Assembly: GCA_035317605.1 (NCBI GenBank)
Contig: DATHGT010000093.1
Location: 1-64,000 of the forward strand
Origin: DATHGT01 sp035317605
GTDB taxonomy: Bacteria; Methylomirabilota; Methylomirabilia; Rokubacteriales; CSP1-6
Reading direction: 5' to 3'
Length of the DNA stretch: 64,000 nucleotides
A model generated the notes under the pieces. The model saw only the letters and a list, made by a program, of their open reading frames with translations. It had not been told where the DNA came from and searched no databases. The position numbers and the translations under genes were made by a program. Below, piece by piece: positions 44,305 to 52,002 of this stretch (within the stretch, counting starts at the first letter, position 1; each line of letters begins with the position of its first letter).

Positions 44305-44733
44305 CTACTTCAGGCCCCACGTGAAGACGCGAGTGGGCGTGACCTCAATGATCACCGAATCCGACGTCGCGAGCGCGGCTTCCTTCGGATACTGCGGATA
44401 TTTTTCGTAGAGGCGGGCGCGGGCGCGGGTGAACTCGGGGCCGCGTTCGATCAGGCGCGCGCGGCCCTGGATCATCGCGCCCTTCAGCCCGGCCCAGTGG
44501 TCGGAATACTCATCCACCGTCACCGTGATCCGCGGGTTCGCCTGGATGTTGCGCACCTTCGTCCCGTCGTCGCCTGAGCCGAAGTAGAGCTTCTGGCCGG
44601 CGAGCACGTGACAGACCGGGACGGCGTGCGGGACGCCGGCGGCGCTGACGGTGGCGACGCGGCAGACGCGTGCCCAGCGGATGAAGTCGGCAGCCGCGCT
44701 CGTGAGCTTCGTTTGCTTGCGACGCTTCGCCAT
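44305..44733 (-). CDS. pyridoxamine 5'-phosphate oxidase-fold protein (PNPOx/F420-type)
   Basis: A 142-residue split-barrel protein. Matching stretches are RVCRVATVSAAGVPHAVPVC, KLYFGSGDDGTKVRNIQANP, RITVTVDEYSDHWAGLKGAM and IIEVTPTRVFTWGLK, the order seen in FMN- or F420-binding oxidoreductases and in heme-degrading relatives. The cofactor cannot be assigned. It is transcribed in the same direction as the chlorite-dismutase-like gene, 51 bp downstream of that gene's stop. Confidence 0.82.
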   Translation of the reverse strand: MAKRRKQTKLTSAAADFIRWARVCRVATVSAAGVPHAVPVCHVLAGQKLYFGSGDDGTKVRNIQANPRITVTVDEYSDHWAGLKGAMIQGRARLIERGPEFTRARARLYEKYPQYPKEAALATSDSVIIEVTPTRVFTWGLK

Positions 44734-44784
44734 CCGGCACCCCCAGAAAAGATCGTCAGACGAACCGCTGCGATCGACGCGCCA

Positions 44785-45513
44785 TCAACTCGGGCGTAAG
44801 CCTAGCGGGCTCTGCCACAGCGCGTGGCCGATGAAGAACGGGCCCAGCGTCTGGATGTATTGCGAGGTCTGGACGGTCTTGCGCATGGCCTGCACGAGGT
44901 GCGACAGCGGGTGCAGCTCGCGGCCGATCAGGCCGATCACGAAGTCGTTGTCGTGGACGTCGAGGCCGTGGCAGGCCAGGCGCACGTCGTGGGCGAAGTC
45001 GGCGTCGCCGTAGGCGCGGCCGAGCACGCTGTGCTCGCGGATGACCGCTCCCTGCTCTTGCGGGGAGAGCCGCGCGAAGCCGCCCGCGCGGCGGAGTGGG
45101 TACCAGATGCCCCACGGCCACGCGGGATTCAACGACGTCCGGCGCGGGCGCTGCAGCAGCCAGTCGTCGAGATCGGCCTCGAAGCCCGACGCGTACGTGC
45201 GCCCGAACATCGTGAACTCCGGACGGAGGGTGAGGCCGACGAACGGATCGGCGTTGAGCAGGTCGCGCAGGGCCGTGGCGAAGAAGGCGGGATCCTCGCT
45301 CATCGCGAGCACGCCGACGCCGCGCGGGTCGTTGACGTCGCCGTAGAGCGCGGCCTCGAGCCGGCTCGACTCGAGCGCGCTCACCAGCGGTTTGGCGTCC
45401 AGACAACCGGTCAGGACCTGGAGCTGCATGAACAGGCGGCGATCCGAAGACTGCTGGTTGGCGCCGCGCTCCTGGACGTCGATCTTGGCCTCGTCGGCAG
45501 CGCTCACGTTCAA
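44785..45513 (-). CDS. chlorite dismutase/HemQ-like heme protein
   Basis: A 242-residue member of the chlorite dismutase superfamily. The N-terminus has RLFMQLQVLTGCLDAKPLVS, the middle GVGVLAMSEDPAFFATALRD and WGIWYPLRRAGGFARLSPQE, and the C-terminal ferredoxin-like half ADFAHDVRLACHGLDVHDND, then FVIGLIGRELHPLSHLVQAM with RKTVQTSQYIQTLGPFFIG. Relatives are HemQ coproheme decarboxylases and related peroxidases; no haem genes are adjacent. The proposed start is TTG at 45513, whose last bases overlap the moaA stop (TTGA); a GTG two codons later is an alternative. Confidence 0.85.
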   Translation of the reverse strand: MNVSAADEAKIDVQERGANQQSSDRRLFMQLQVLTGCLDAKPLVSALESSRLEAALYGDVNDPRGVGVLAMSEDPAFFATALRDLLNADPFVGLTLRPEFTMFGRTYASGFEADLDDWLLQRPRRTSLNPAWPWGIWYPLRRAGGFARLSPQEQGAVIREHSVLGRAYGDADFAHDVRLACHGLDVHDNDFVIGLIGRELHPLSHLVQAMRKTVQTSQYIQTLGPFFIGHALWQSPLGLRPS

Positions 45514-46532
45514 CCTCCCCGCGTGTGCATCTCCAGGTGTGGGTCACGGCGCAGCTCGGCGATCTCGACGAGTGGCGAGCGGTGGCGCACGAGCAGGCGT
45601 TCCTCGGCGCCGCGATCCGTCCGCTGCCCCCAGCGTCCGGTGATCAGCGCCTTCAGCTCCTCCGTGGACGCGCCGCGGCGCAACGGCCCGCGCAGATCGA
45701 TCCCGCGGGTGGCGTAGAGGCAGAGGTACCACTGGCCGTCGGCGGTCAGGCGGCTCCGGTCGCAGTCGGCGCAGAAGGGCGCTGTCGTCGACGAGATGAT
45801 TCCGAAGATCGTCCCGTCGGGAAGGCGGAAGCGATCGGCGGGCGCGGTCGAGACCTCGACGACCTCTTCCACCGCCCCGAAATGGCCGCGCACGACGTCG
45901 AGGATCTGCTGGCGCGAGACGACCTTGTCCATCGACCAGTGGGTGGCGCCGCCGACGTCCATGTACTCGATGAAGCGAACCTCGGCCGGGACGGTCTTGG
46001 CGAACTCGATCAACGGCACGATCTCGTCGTCGTTGACCCCGCGCATGACCACGGTGTCGAGCTTGGTGTCGGTGAAGCCGGCCCGCGTGACCGCCGCGAT
46101 GCCTTCCAGCACCTGGGCGTGAGTCGTCCGGCGCGTGAGCGCGGTGAAGCGCGCGGGGTCCAGCGTGTCGAGGCTCACAGTCACCCGATGAAGACCGGCG
46201 GCCTTCAACGCCGTCGCGTGCTCGGCCAGCAGGACACCGTTGGTGGTGATGGCGAGATCGCGGAGGCCCGGCTTGGCCGCCAGCGGCTTGATCAGCGCGG
46301 GCAGATCGCGGCGCAGCAGCGGCTCGCCGCCGGTGAGCCGCACCTTGTCGACGCCCAGCTCGATGAACACGTCCACGAGCCGGCTGATCTCCTCGAAGTT
46401 CAGGATCTCCTCGCGCGGCAGCCAGACGTATTCCTCTTCCGGCATGCAGTACGCGCAGCGGAGGTTGCAGCGGTCGGTGACCGAGATCCTCAAGTTGCGC
46501 AGGAAGCGGCCCTGGGTATCGCGCACCGGCAT
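45510..46532 (-). CDS. moaA: GTP 3',8-cyclase
   Basis: Radical SAM enzyme of molybdenum cofactor synthesis. The 340 residues begin with RNLRISVTDRCNLRCAYCMP (CxxxCxxC for the SAM cluster), TGGEPLLRRDL, LDTLDPARFTALTRR and RFIEYMDVGGATHWSMDKVV. The second cluster is in the C-terminal region (APFCADCDRSRLTADGQWYL, then CLYATRGIDLR). Its end departs from the usual GG tail: after LITGRW it has an extra 30-residue Arg/Glu-rich stretch ending HTRGG, which still supplies the terminal Gly-Gly. ATG at 46532 overlaps the upstream stop by 1 nt (TGATG). Confidence 0.94.
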   Translation of the reverse strand: MPVRDTQGRFLRNLRISVTDRCNLRCAYCMPEEEYVWLPREEILNFEEISRLVDVFIELGVDKVRLTGGEPLLRRDLPALIKPLAAKPGLRDLAITTNGVLLAEHATALKAAGLHRVTVSLDTLDPARFTALTRRTTHAQVLEGIAAVTRAGFTDTKLDTVVMRGVNDDEIVPLIEFAKTVPAEVRFIEYMDVGGATHWSMDKVVSRQQILDVVRGHFGAVEEVVEVSTAPADRFRLPDGTIFGIISSTTAPFCADCDRSRLTADGQWYLCLYATRGIDLRGPLRRGASTEELKALITGRWGQRTDRGAEERLLVRHRSPLVEIAELRRDPHLEMHTRGG

Positions 46533-48244
46533 CAGGCTAATCCAGCGGGCGCCACGGCCGGCGTCCAGGCATCGGCCATCGCGCGCTCCCACTCGCGGAC
46601 GAGGCCCGCTTTCTTCACGCCGACCTCGAAGTGATCCCACGGCATCCGCTCGTCGATCGACCGCTCGCGCGTGGTGAAGAACGCGGGGTCGCCGTCCCAC
46701 TCGCGCAGGGCCCGGCGCCAGTCGCCTCCCAGCCGCGCGGCGGATTCGAGGAAGTCGGCGACCCGCCGATCGCCGCGAGCCAGCAGGGCCTGCAGCGCGG
46801 CCTCGCGCGGGTTCTCGTGCAGCACCCGCACGTTCGAGAACCGGCCGACCCCGCGCTTGATGACCTCCAGCTTCCGGGACAGCGCCTCGACGCCGGCGAA
46901 CGGCGCCCACTGAAACGGCGTCCACGGCTTGGGGACGAACGAGGAAATCGAGAGCGTGAGCCGCCCGAACGGATGGCCGGCGGCGTCCAGCACACGCAGC
47001 CGCTCGAGCATGCGCCGGGCGAGATCGGCGATGGCCTCGACGTCTTCAGTGGTTTCAGTTGGCTGGCCGATCATGAAGTAACACTTGAGGTTGGGAATGC
47101 CGTGGCGGCGGATCAGGTCGCACGCCGTGTAGAGATGCTCGTCGGTGATGGGCTTGCGGATCACCCGGCGCAGCCGCTCGGTCCCCGCCTCCGGCGCGAC
47201 CGTCAGCGTCCGATGGCCACCCCGCGCCAGCGAGGCCACGAGCGGCTCGGTGAGGCTGTCGGCCCGAAGCGACGAGATCGACAGCTCCATGCCGTTGTCC
47301 TCGACGACCTTCAAGAGATCGCCGATCCACGGATAGTCGGACACGCAGGCGCCCACCAGCCCGATCCGCTTCGAGTCCTTGGCGAGCCCCGCGATGGTCG
47401 TGGCCAGCGCTTCGGGGCTGCGGTGGCGCACCGGCCGGTAGACCTGGCCCTCCAGGCAGAAGCGACAGCCGCGCCCGCAGCCCTTGCCGACCTCGAGCAG
47501 CGCCATGTGGCCGTACTCGGCGTGGGGCGTGCGCACCAGCGCGATGGTCTCGAACTCGTTCACGTTCTGGAGGCGGCGCTTGGTCACGACGGCCGGCGCG
47601 CCATCGCGGGGAATGGCGGCCGAGATCGTGGAGTCCGGACCGTACGCGATCTCATACCGCTCGGGAACGTAGACACCGGCGATCGCCGCGACGGCGTCGA
47701 GAAACGCCTCGCGCTCGTGGCTGCTCTCGCGATAGGCGCGGATCAGGTCGCCCACCAGCTCCTCGCCCTCGCCGACCGCGATCAGGTCCATGAAGGGCGC
47801 CATCGGCTCCGGGTTCGAGAACGCGCAGACTCCGCCCATGAGCACGATCGGATCGTGGGACGTGCGCTCGGTCGCGCGCAGGCCCAGACCGGCGAGGGCG
47901 AGCAAGCGCAGCACGTTGATGTAGTCGCCCTCGTAGGTGACCGAGAAGCCGATGAGGTCGAAGTCGCGCAGCGGACGCAGCGATTCCAGCGAGAACGGCC
48001 CCTCGCCCGTCCGGGTCAACTCCTCGACGTCACCGGCGTCGGGCAGGAACGCGCGCTCGCAGACCACGTCGGGCAGGCGGTTCAGGTGCTCGTAGATCGT
48101 CTGGAAGCCGAGGTTCGACATCCCCACCGCGTAGGTGTTGGGATAGACGAGGGCCACCGAGACCTTCCCGCCCCAATCTTTACGGATCGTTCCCTGCTCG
48201 TCGGCGAGCAGGGCTTGGGCTTTCTTCTTGAGCGACCAGGACAT
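46532..48244 (-). CDS. B12-binding-domain radical SAM protein (TIGR03960-like)
   Basis: A 570-residue radical SAM enzyme with an N-terminal cobalamin-binding-type domain (VALVYPNTYAVGMSNLGFQT and LIGFSVTYEGDYINVLRLLA). The SAM cluster motif is VGKGCGRGCRFCLEGQVYRP near residue 260. The second half has LTVAPEAGTERLRRVIRKPI and LSISSFVPKPWTPFQWAPFA, as in the TIGR03960 family. Its substrate is unknown; in many genomes the family is linked to tRNA modification or to ribonuclease genes. ATG at 48244 starts the conserved SLKKKAQAL; an ATG three codons upstream is possible. Confidence 0.87.
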   Translation of the reverse strand: MSWSLKKKAQALLADEQGTIRKDWGGKVSVALVYPNTYAVGMSNLGFQTIYEHLNRLPDVVCERAFLPDAGDVEELTRTGEGPFSLESLRPLRDFDLIGFSVTYEGDYINVLRLLALAGLGLRATERTSHDPIVLMGGVCAFSNPEPMAPFMDLIAVGEGEELVGDLIRAYRESSHEREAFLDAVAAIAGVYVPERYEIAYGPDSTISAAIPRDGAPAVVTKRRLQNVNEFETIALVRTPHAEYGHMALLEVGKGCGRGCRFCLEGQVYRPVRHRSPEALATTIAGLAKDSKRIGLVGACVSDYPWIGDLLKVVEDNGMELSISSLRADSLTEPLVASLARGGHRTLTVAPEAGTERLRRVIRKPITDEHLYTACDLIRRHGIPNLKCYFMIGQPTETTEDVEAIADLARRMLERLRVLDAAGHPFGRLTLSISSFVPKPWTPFQWAPFAGVEALSRKLEVIKRGVGRFSNVRVLHENPREAALQALLARGDRRVADFLESAARLGGDWRRALREWDGDPAFFTTRERSIDERMPWDHFEVGVKKAGLVREWERAMADAWTPAVAPAGLA

Positions 48245-48272
48245 CCCTACCAATCTAACACGGCGCGAAATA

Positions 48273-49667
48273 TCAGCCCTTGATGACCCCGATCGGGCGC
48301 AGCCGCGCCACCCGGGTCGAGATGCCGAAGCGATGAACGACCTCGACCACGTCCTTGACGTCCTTGTAGGCTTCGGGCATCTCCTCGGCGAGGGCGTCCC
48401 GACCCTTGGCGCGCGCGACGACGCCGCGCTCGGCGAGCTCGCGATCGATCCGCCGCCCCTTGGCCGCCTTCACCGCCGCCGTCCGGCTCAGCAGGCGGCC
48501 GGCGCCGTGACACGTGCTCCCGAACGTCTCCCTCATCGCGGCCTCGGTGCCGACCAGGAGATACGAATAGCGGCCCATGTCGCCGGGGACCAGCACGGGC
48601 TGACCGGGGAACGCGCGGGTCGCGCCCTTGCGGTGCACGAGCAGCCGGCGGGGCCGGCCGTCGACCACGTGATCCTCTTCCTTGGCGATGTTGTGGGCCA
48701 CGTCGTAGACCACGCGAAGGCTCGACGGCGAGGCGCCGAGCACGCGCGCGAACACCTGGCGCGTGGCGTGGGTCAGCACCTGGCGGTTGGCGAAGGCGAA
48801 GTTCGCGGCCGAGCGCATGGCGCCGAGATAGTCGCGGGCCTCCGGCGAGTCGACGGGGGCGCACGCGAGCTGGCGATCGGGCACCACGATGTCGTAGCGC
48901 CGGAGCGCCTTGCCCGTCACGTCGAGCGCGTCGGTGCACACCTGATGGCCGAGACCGCGCGAGCCCGTGTGGATCATCACCGTGATCTGCCCGAGGCGGA
49001 CGCCGAACGCGCGAGCCGTCGCCTCGTCCTCGATCTCGTCGACTACCTGGACTTCCAGGAAGTGATTGCCCGAGCCGAGCGTCCCGAGCTGGCGTCGCCC
49101 CCGCTCGCGGGCGCGTTCGGAGACGCTGGCGGGATCAGCGCCGGGGATGCGGCCGTCGGACTCGAGATGCTCCACGTCCTCCGCGAATCCCTGGCCCCGC
49201 TCCACCGCCCACCCCGCTCCCCCCTCCATCACCGCGTTCAGCTCGCGGGCCTCGAGCGTGTCGCCGCCGTGAGAGCCGACGCCGGTCGGTATCGCCGCGT
49301 ACAGCGCCTCGACCAGATCGGTGACGCGATCGCGCAGATCGGCGACGGCGAGATCGGTGGCGAGCAGCCGGACTCCACAGTTGATGTCGAAGCCGATGGC
49401 GCCCGGGCTGACGACCCCGTGCGCGGCGTCGGTGGCGACCACGCCACCCACCGGCAGGCCGTAGCCCTGGTGAATGTCGGGCATCGCCATCGCGGCCTTC
49501 ACGATCCCCGGCAGCGTGGCGCCGTTGGCGAGCTGGGTCAGCGACGCCTCGCTGCGGATGTGCGCCATCAGCACGTCATCGGCCACGATCAGCGCCGGCA
49601 CCCGCATCCCCTTCCCCGCGTCCTGCGGAATCCGCCACAGATACGCCCCCACCCGCTCGACCTTCAT
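48273..49667 (-). CDS. rtcB: RNA-splicing ligase RtcB
   Basis: GTP- and Mn-dependent ligase joining 3'-phosphate (or 2',3'-cyclic phosphate) and 5'-OH RNA ends. The 464 residues show MPDIHQGYGLPVGGVVATDA, GAIGFDINCGVRLLATDL with the metal-binding Asp and Cys, LGSGNHFLEVQVVDEIEDEA, HTGSRGLGHQVCTDAL, and AHNIAKEEDHVVDGRPRRLL with the metal His. The GMP-accepting His lies in CHGAGRLLSRTAA. ATG at 49667 (MKVERVGAYLWRIPQ) is chosen; a frame extending to 49718 would run into the inverted-repeat element. Archease is not adjacent. Confidence 0.94.
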   Translation of the reverse strand: MKVERVGAYLWRIPQDAGKGMRVPALIVADDVLMAHIRSEASLTQLANGATLPGIVKAAMAMPDIHQGYGLPVGGVVATDAAHGVVSPGAIGFDINCGVRLLATDLAVADLRDRVTDLVEALYAAIPTGVGSHGGDTLEARELNAVMEGGAGWAVERGQGFAEDVEHLESDGRIPGADPASVSERARERGRRQLGTLGSGNHFLEVQVVDEIEDEATARAFGVRLGQITVMIHTGSRGLGHQVCTDALDVTGKALRRYDIVVPDRQLACAPVDSPEARDYLGAMRSAANFAFANRQVLTHATRQVFARVLGASPSSLRVVYDVAHNIAKEEDHVVDGRPRRLLVHRKGATRAFPGQPVLVPGDMGRYSYLLVGTEAAMRETFGSTCHGAGRLLSRTAAVKAAKGRRIDRELAERGVVARAKGRDALAEEMPEAYKDVKDVVEVVHRFGISTRVARLRPIGVIKG

Positions 49668-49702
49668 GAGCTCAGCGTACCTCCCGTCGCCCGTGAGGGC
49701 GA

Positions 49703-49834
49703 CTAGCAGGCTGCTCAAAACGGTCCAGATGCGAGGCGGCGCCCGAAGAGCCGCACGCGAGCCGTACTCCTGTACGGTGAGCGCGCGGCCGAGGGCGCCA
49801 ACGAAGCAGATGGGCCGTTTTCAGCAGCCTGCTA
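49703..49834. repeat. 132-bp inverted-repeat element between rtcB and lgt
   Basis: CTAGCAGGCTGCTCAAAACGG at the left end and an inverted copy ending AGCAGCCTGCTA at the right end match over about 25 bp with few mismatches. The centre holds a smaller perfect repeat, CCGTAC TCCT GTACGG. The TAG stop of lgt lies in the right end, so the element defines the end of lgt. Ends of the type TAGCAGGCTGyTGAAAA are familiar from dispersed intergenic or MITE-like repeats, but copy number here is unknown. Confidence 0.8.
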
Positions 49835-50614
49835 AGCGACCGCGGTGTGGCGGCGGTGGAGCCAGGCGAGGCCGGCGACGGCGATGGCCACGCCCGCGAG
49901 GCTCGCGAGCTGGGGGACGCGGAAGGGGCCGAGCCAGAAGCTGTCGAGCCGGAGCGCTTCGATCGCGAAGCGCCCGATCGAGTAGAGGCCCACGTAGCAG
50001 AAGAACAGCGCGCCCGGACGCTCGCGCAGGCGCGGGCGCAGCACGAGCACGAGCACCGCGAAGATGAGCAGATCCCACAGCGACTCGTAGAGGAATGTCG
50101 GATGGAAGAAGTCGTACTGCGCGTAGCCCGGCGGCCGGTGCGGCGGCGAGATGTAGATCTTCCACGGCAGCGCGGTCGGCCGGCCGAACGCTTCCTCGTT
50201 GAAGAAGTTTCCCCATCGACCGATGGCCTGCCCGATGGCCGCGCTGGGGGCCGCCACGTCGAGACAGCGTAGAATCGGCAGGCGCCACCAGCGGGCGAGC
50301 CAGAGCCCCACGATGACTCCCGCGATGAGCCCGCCGTGGATGGCCAGGCCCCCTTCCCAGACCGCGATGATCTTCGCCGGGTACTGACCGTAGTAGTCCC
50401 AGTTGAAGATCACCTCGTAGATCCTGGCCCCCACCAGCCCGGCGAGGATCGACCACTGCGCGACGCTGATGAACTCCTCGGCCGGCAGCCCTTCGCGCCG
50501 GGCCTGGCGGTGACCCAGCCAGAGGCCGACGATGATGGCGGTGGCCATCAGGATGCCGTACCAACGGATGACGAAGGGGCCGAGCTGGAAGGCGATCGCG
50601 CCGGGCGAGCTCAT
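49832..50614 (-). CDS. lgt: prolipoprotein diacylglyceryl transferase
   Basis: Inner-membrane enzyme that moves diacylglyceryl from phosphatidylglycerol to the lipobox Cys. The 260 residues form about seven membrane segments and include GLAIHGGLIAGVIVGLWLAR, the family signature GRWGNFFNEEAFGRPT, and FFHPTFLYESLWDLLIF. ATG at 50614 starts IAFQLGPFVIRWYGILMA, the standard N-terminus. The stop codon lies inside the inverted-repeat element. It is divergent from the YdcF-like gene with only 39 bp between start codons. Confidence 0.96.
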   Translation of the reverse strand: MSSPGAIAFQLGPFVIRWYGILMATAIIVGLWLGHRQARREGLPAEEFISVAQWSILAGLVGARIYEVIFNWDYYGQYPAKIIAVWEGGLAIHGGLIAGVIVGLWLARWWRLPILRCLDVAAPSAAIGQAIGRWGNFFNEEAFGRPTALPWKIYISPPHRPPGYAQYDFFHPTFLYESLWDLLIFAVLVLVLRPRLRERPGALFFCYVGLYSIGRFAIEALRLDSFWLGPFRVPQLASLAGVAIAVAGLAWLHRRHTAVA

Positions 50615-50653
50615 GGTCTCAGGTAAGATAGCTCGCCAGACCCGGCGCGTCCA

Positions 50654-51298
50654 ATGAAGCCACGCACCCACCGGATCGCTCTCGCGCTCGCCGCCTGCGG
50701 ACTCATGGCTCTGCTCCTCGTTCTGGCCGCGCGTGGGCTCGGCCCCTGGCTCGTGGTCAACGAGCCGCTGGCCCGGAGCGACGCGATCTTCGTCGCCGAC
50801 GGGGGACCGCCGCAGCGCGAGCTGGAGGGCGCGGCGCTCTTCCTGGAGGGGTGGGCGCCCCGCGTCGCGGTCACCCTCCCCCGCGATCCCGTGACCGAGG
50901 AGGCGCGGCGGCTCTCCGGCGAGCCGCCGCCGCAAGAGCGCGGCGCGCTCATCCTACGGCAACGCGAGGTCCCCGAGACGGCGATCGTCCGTCTCGAGCG
51001 GATCGTGGAGAACACGCGAGAGGAGCTCCAGGCCGATTTCGACTACGCACGCACCCAGGGCTTCCGGCGCGTGATCATCGTGTCCTCGCCCTACCACACG
51101 CGCCGGATCCGCCTGATCTGGCGGTCACGCTTCGAGGACGAGATCCCCGCGATCATCCGCGTCACCCGCTACGATCCCGTCGATCCCGCCCGCTGGTGGC
51201 GCTCCCGCCGCTCCCTCGAAGAGATCTCCCACGAGGTCTTCGGCATCGCGAACTTCCTGCTCGGCAGCCCGATCCCCACCTTCGACCGCGGCCGCTGA
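50654..51298 (+). CDS. YdcF/SanA-like (DUF218) protein
   Basis: A 214-residue envelope protein with one N-terminal membrane helix (RIALALAACGLMALLLVLAA) and a DUF218 domain: LARSDAIFVADGGPPQRELE, GAALFLEGWAPRVAVTL, ENTREELQADFDYARTQGFR and RVIIVSSPYHTRRIRLIWRS. The family includes ElyC and SanA, linked to cell-wall and polysaccharide metabolism. It is separate from the convergent tRNA cluster downstream. Confidence 0.87.
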   Translation: MKPRTHRIALALAACGLMALLLVLAARGLGPWLVVNEPLARSDAIFVADGGPPQRELEGAALFLEGWAPRVAVTLPRDPVTEEARRLSGEPPPQERGALILRQREVPETAIVRLERIVENTREELQADFDYARTQGFRRVIIVSSPYHTRRIRLIWRSRFEDEIPAIIRVTRYDPVDPARWWRSRRSLEEISHEVFGIANFLLGSPIPTFDRGR

Positions 51299-51299
51299 C

Positions 51300-51485
51300 G
51301 ACGTGGGCCGCTCCGGCGCATAACCCAGCGATGCTCCGGGAGCAAGCACCGAAGGGCGTGCGTCACTCGCTCGATGACGGTCGTCTGCTTTCGATGAAGA
51401 AAGATGCGCAACACATGTGTCCTTCGCACCCGAGAGATGCAGCCGTCGCCGAGGTACATGCCGAGGAGGTACGCGTACGAGGAAT
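51300..51485 (-). pseudogene. LAGLIDADG homing-endonuclease fragment next to tRNA(UAA)
   Basis: Directly after the tRNA 3' end the minus strand encodes SSYAYLLGMYLGDGCIS, a typical first LAGLIDADG helix, then THVLRIFLHRKQTTVIERVT and HALRCLLPEH. The similarity stops near 51300, where the divergent YdcF gene ends, so only about 60 residues remain and no second half is present. No start codon or ribosome site suits it; in frame, the tRNA T-arm would be its leader (VGSNPTTST). Treated as a remnant. Confidence 0.6.
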
Positions 51486-51488
51486 CGT

Positions 51489-51565
51489 TGGTGCTGGTGG
51501 TGGGATTCGAACCCACACTGAACCGGTTTTAAGCCGATCGCCTCTGCCGATTGGGCTACACCAGC
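51489..51565 (-). tRNA. tRNA with anticodon UAA and short (class I) variable loop, putative tRNA-Leu(UAA)
   Basis: A complete cloverleaf: acceptor GCTGGTG/CACCAGC, A73 and encoded CCA; D arm with GG in the loop and a C-A mismatch at 13-22; anticodon stem ATCGG/CCGGT with loop CTTAAAA, so anticodon TAA; 5-nt variable loop TCAGT; T arm GTGGG TTCGAAT CCCAC. The anticodon reads UUA leucine codons, but bacterial tRNA-Leu normally has a long variable arm. The acceptor stem looks more like tRNA-Thr. Charging specificity is open. Confidence 0.85.
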
Positions 51566-51720
51566 CGATGGCCGCAGCAGTATCGCACGGTCGAACGCGG
51601 CACCCCGAGTTGCGTCGCGATCGCCGCGGAACTCCCACCCGCCGGCCCACTGGAAAGCGACCCTCCGGATGCTCGCGGGCGAGCCATCGCCGCAGTTGAA
51701 TCGGTACACCGGCGAATCGA
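51566..51720 (-). pseudogene. helix-turn-helix fragment upstream of tRNA(UAA)
   Basis: In the 174-bp spacer between two tRNA genes the minus strand encodes SSAAIATQLGVPRSTVRYCC, a clear helix-turn-helix recognition unit, ending at a TAG that lies inside the tRNA 5' end. Upstream, a neighbouring frame (SIRRVAFQWAGG) looks like the first helix of the same domain, which suggests a frameshift. It is in the same reading frame as the LAGLIDADG fragment on the far side of the tRNA. Confidence 0.5.
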
Positions 51721-51739
51721 GTCGCTCGACGCGATGGAA

Positions 51740-51814
51740 TGGAGGCGGCGGTGAGAATCGAACTCACGAATACGGGTTTTGCAGACCCGCGCCTTACCAC
51801 TTGGCTACGCCGCC
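51740..51814 (-). tRNA. tRNA-Cys(GCA)
   Basis: Cloverleaf with acceptor GGCGGCG/CGCCGCC, discriminator U73 (typical of Cys) and encoded CCA. Anticodon loop CTGCAAA gives GCA. T arm GTGAG TTCGATT CTCAC. It lies 36 bp downstream of tRNA-Gly on the same strand. Confidence 0.96.
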
Positions 51815-51850
51815 ACGAACGCGAAGCCGACGACCGAACGGAATGGGTGT

Positions 51851-51925
<75 letters not shown>

Positions 51926-52002
51926 CTGCCATCAACGCAACATCGGCGATTCTAACACGGCGCCCGGGGCGCGCCCACCTCAGTCGATCCCGGGTAGTGT
52001 CA

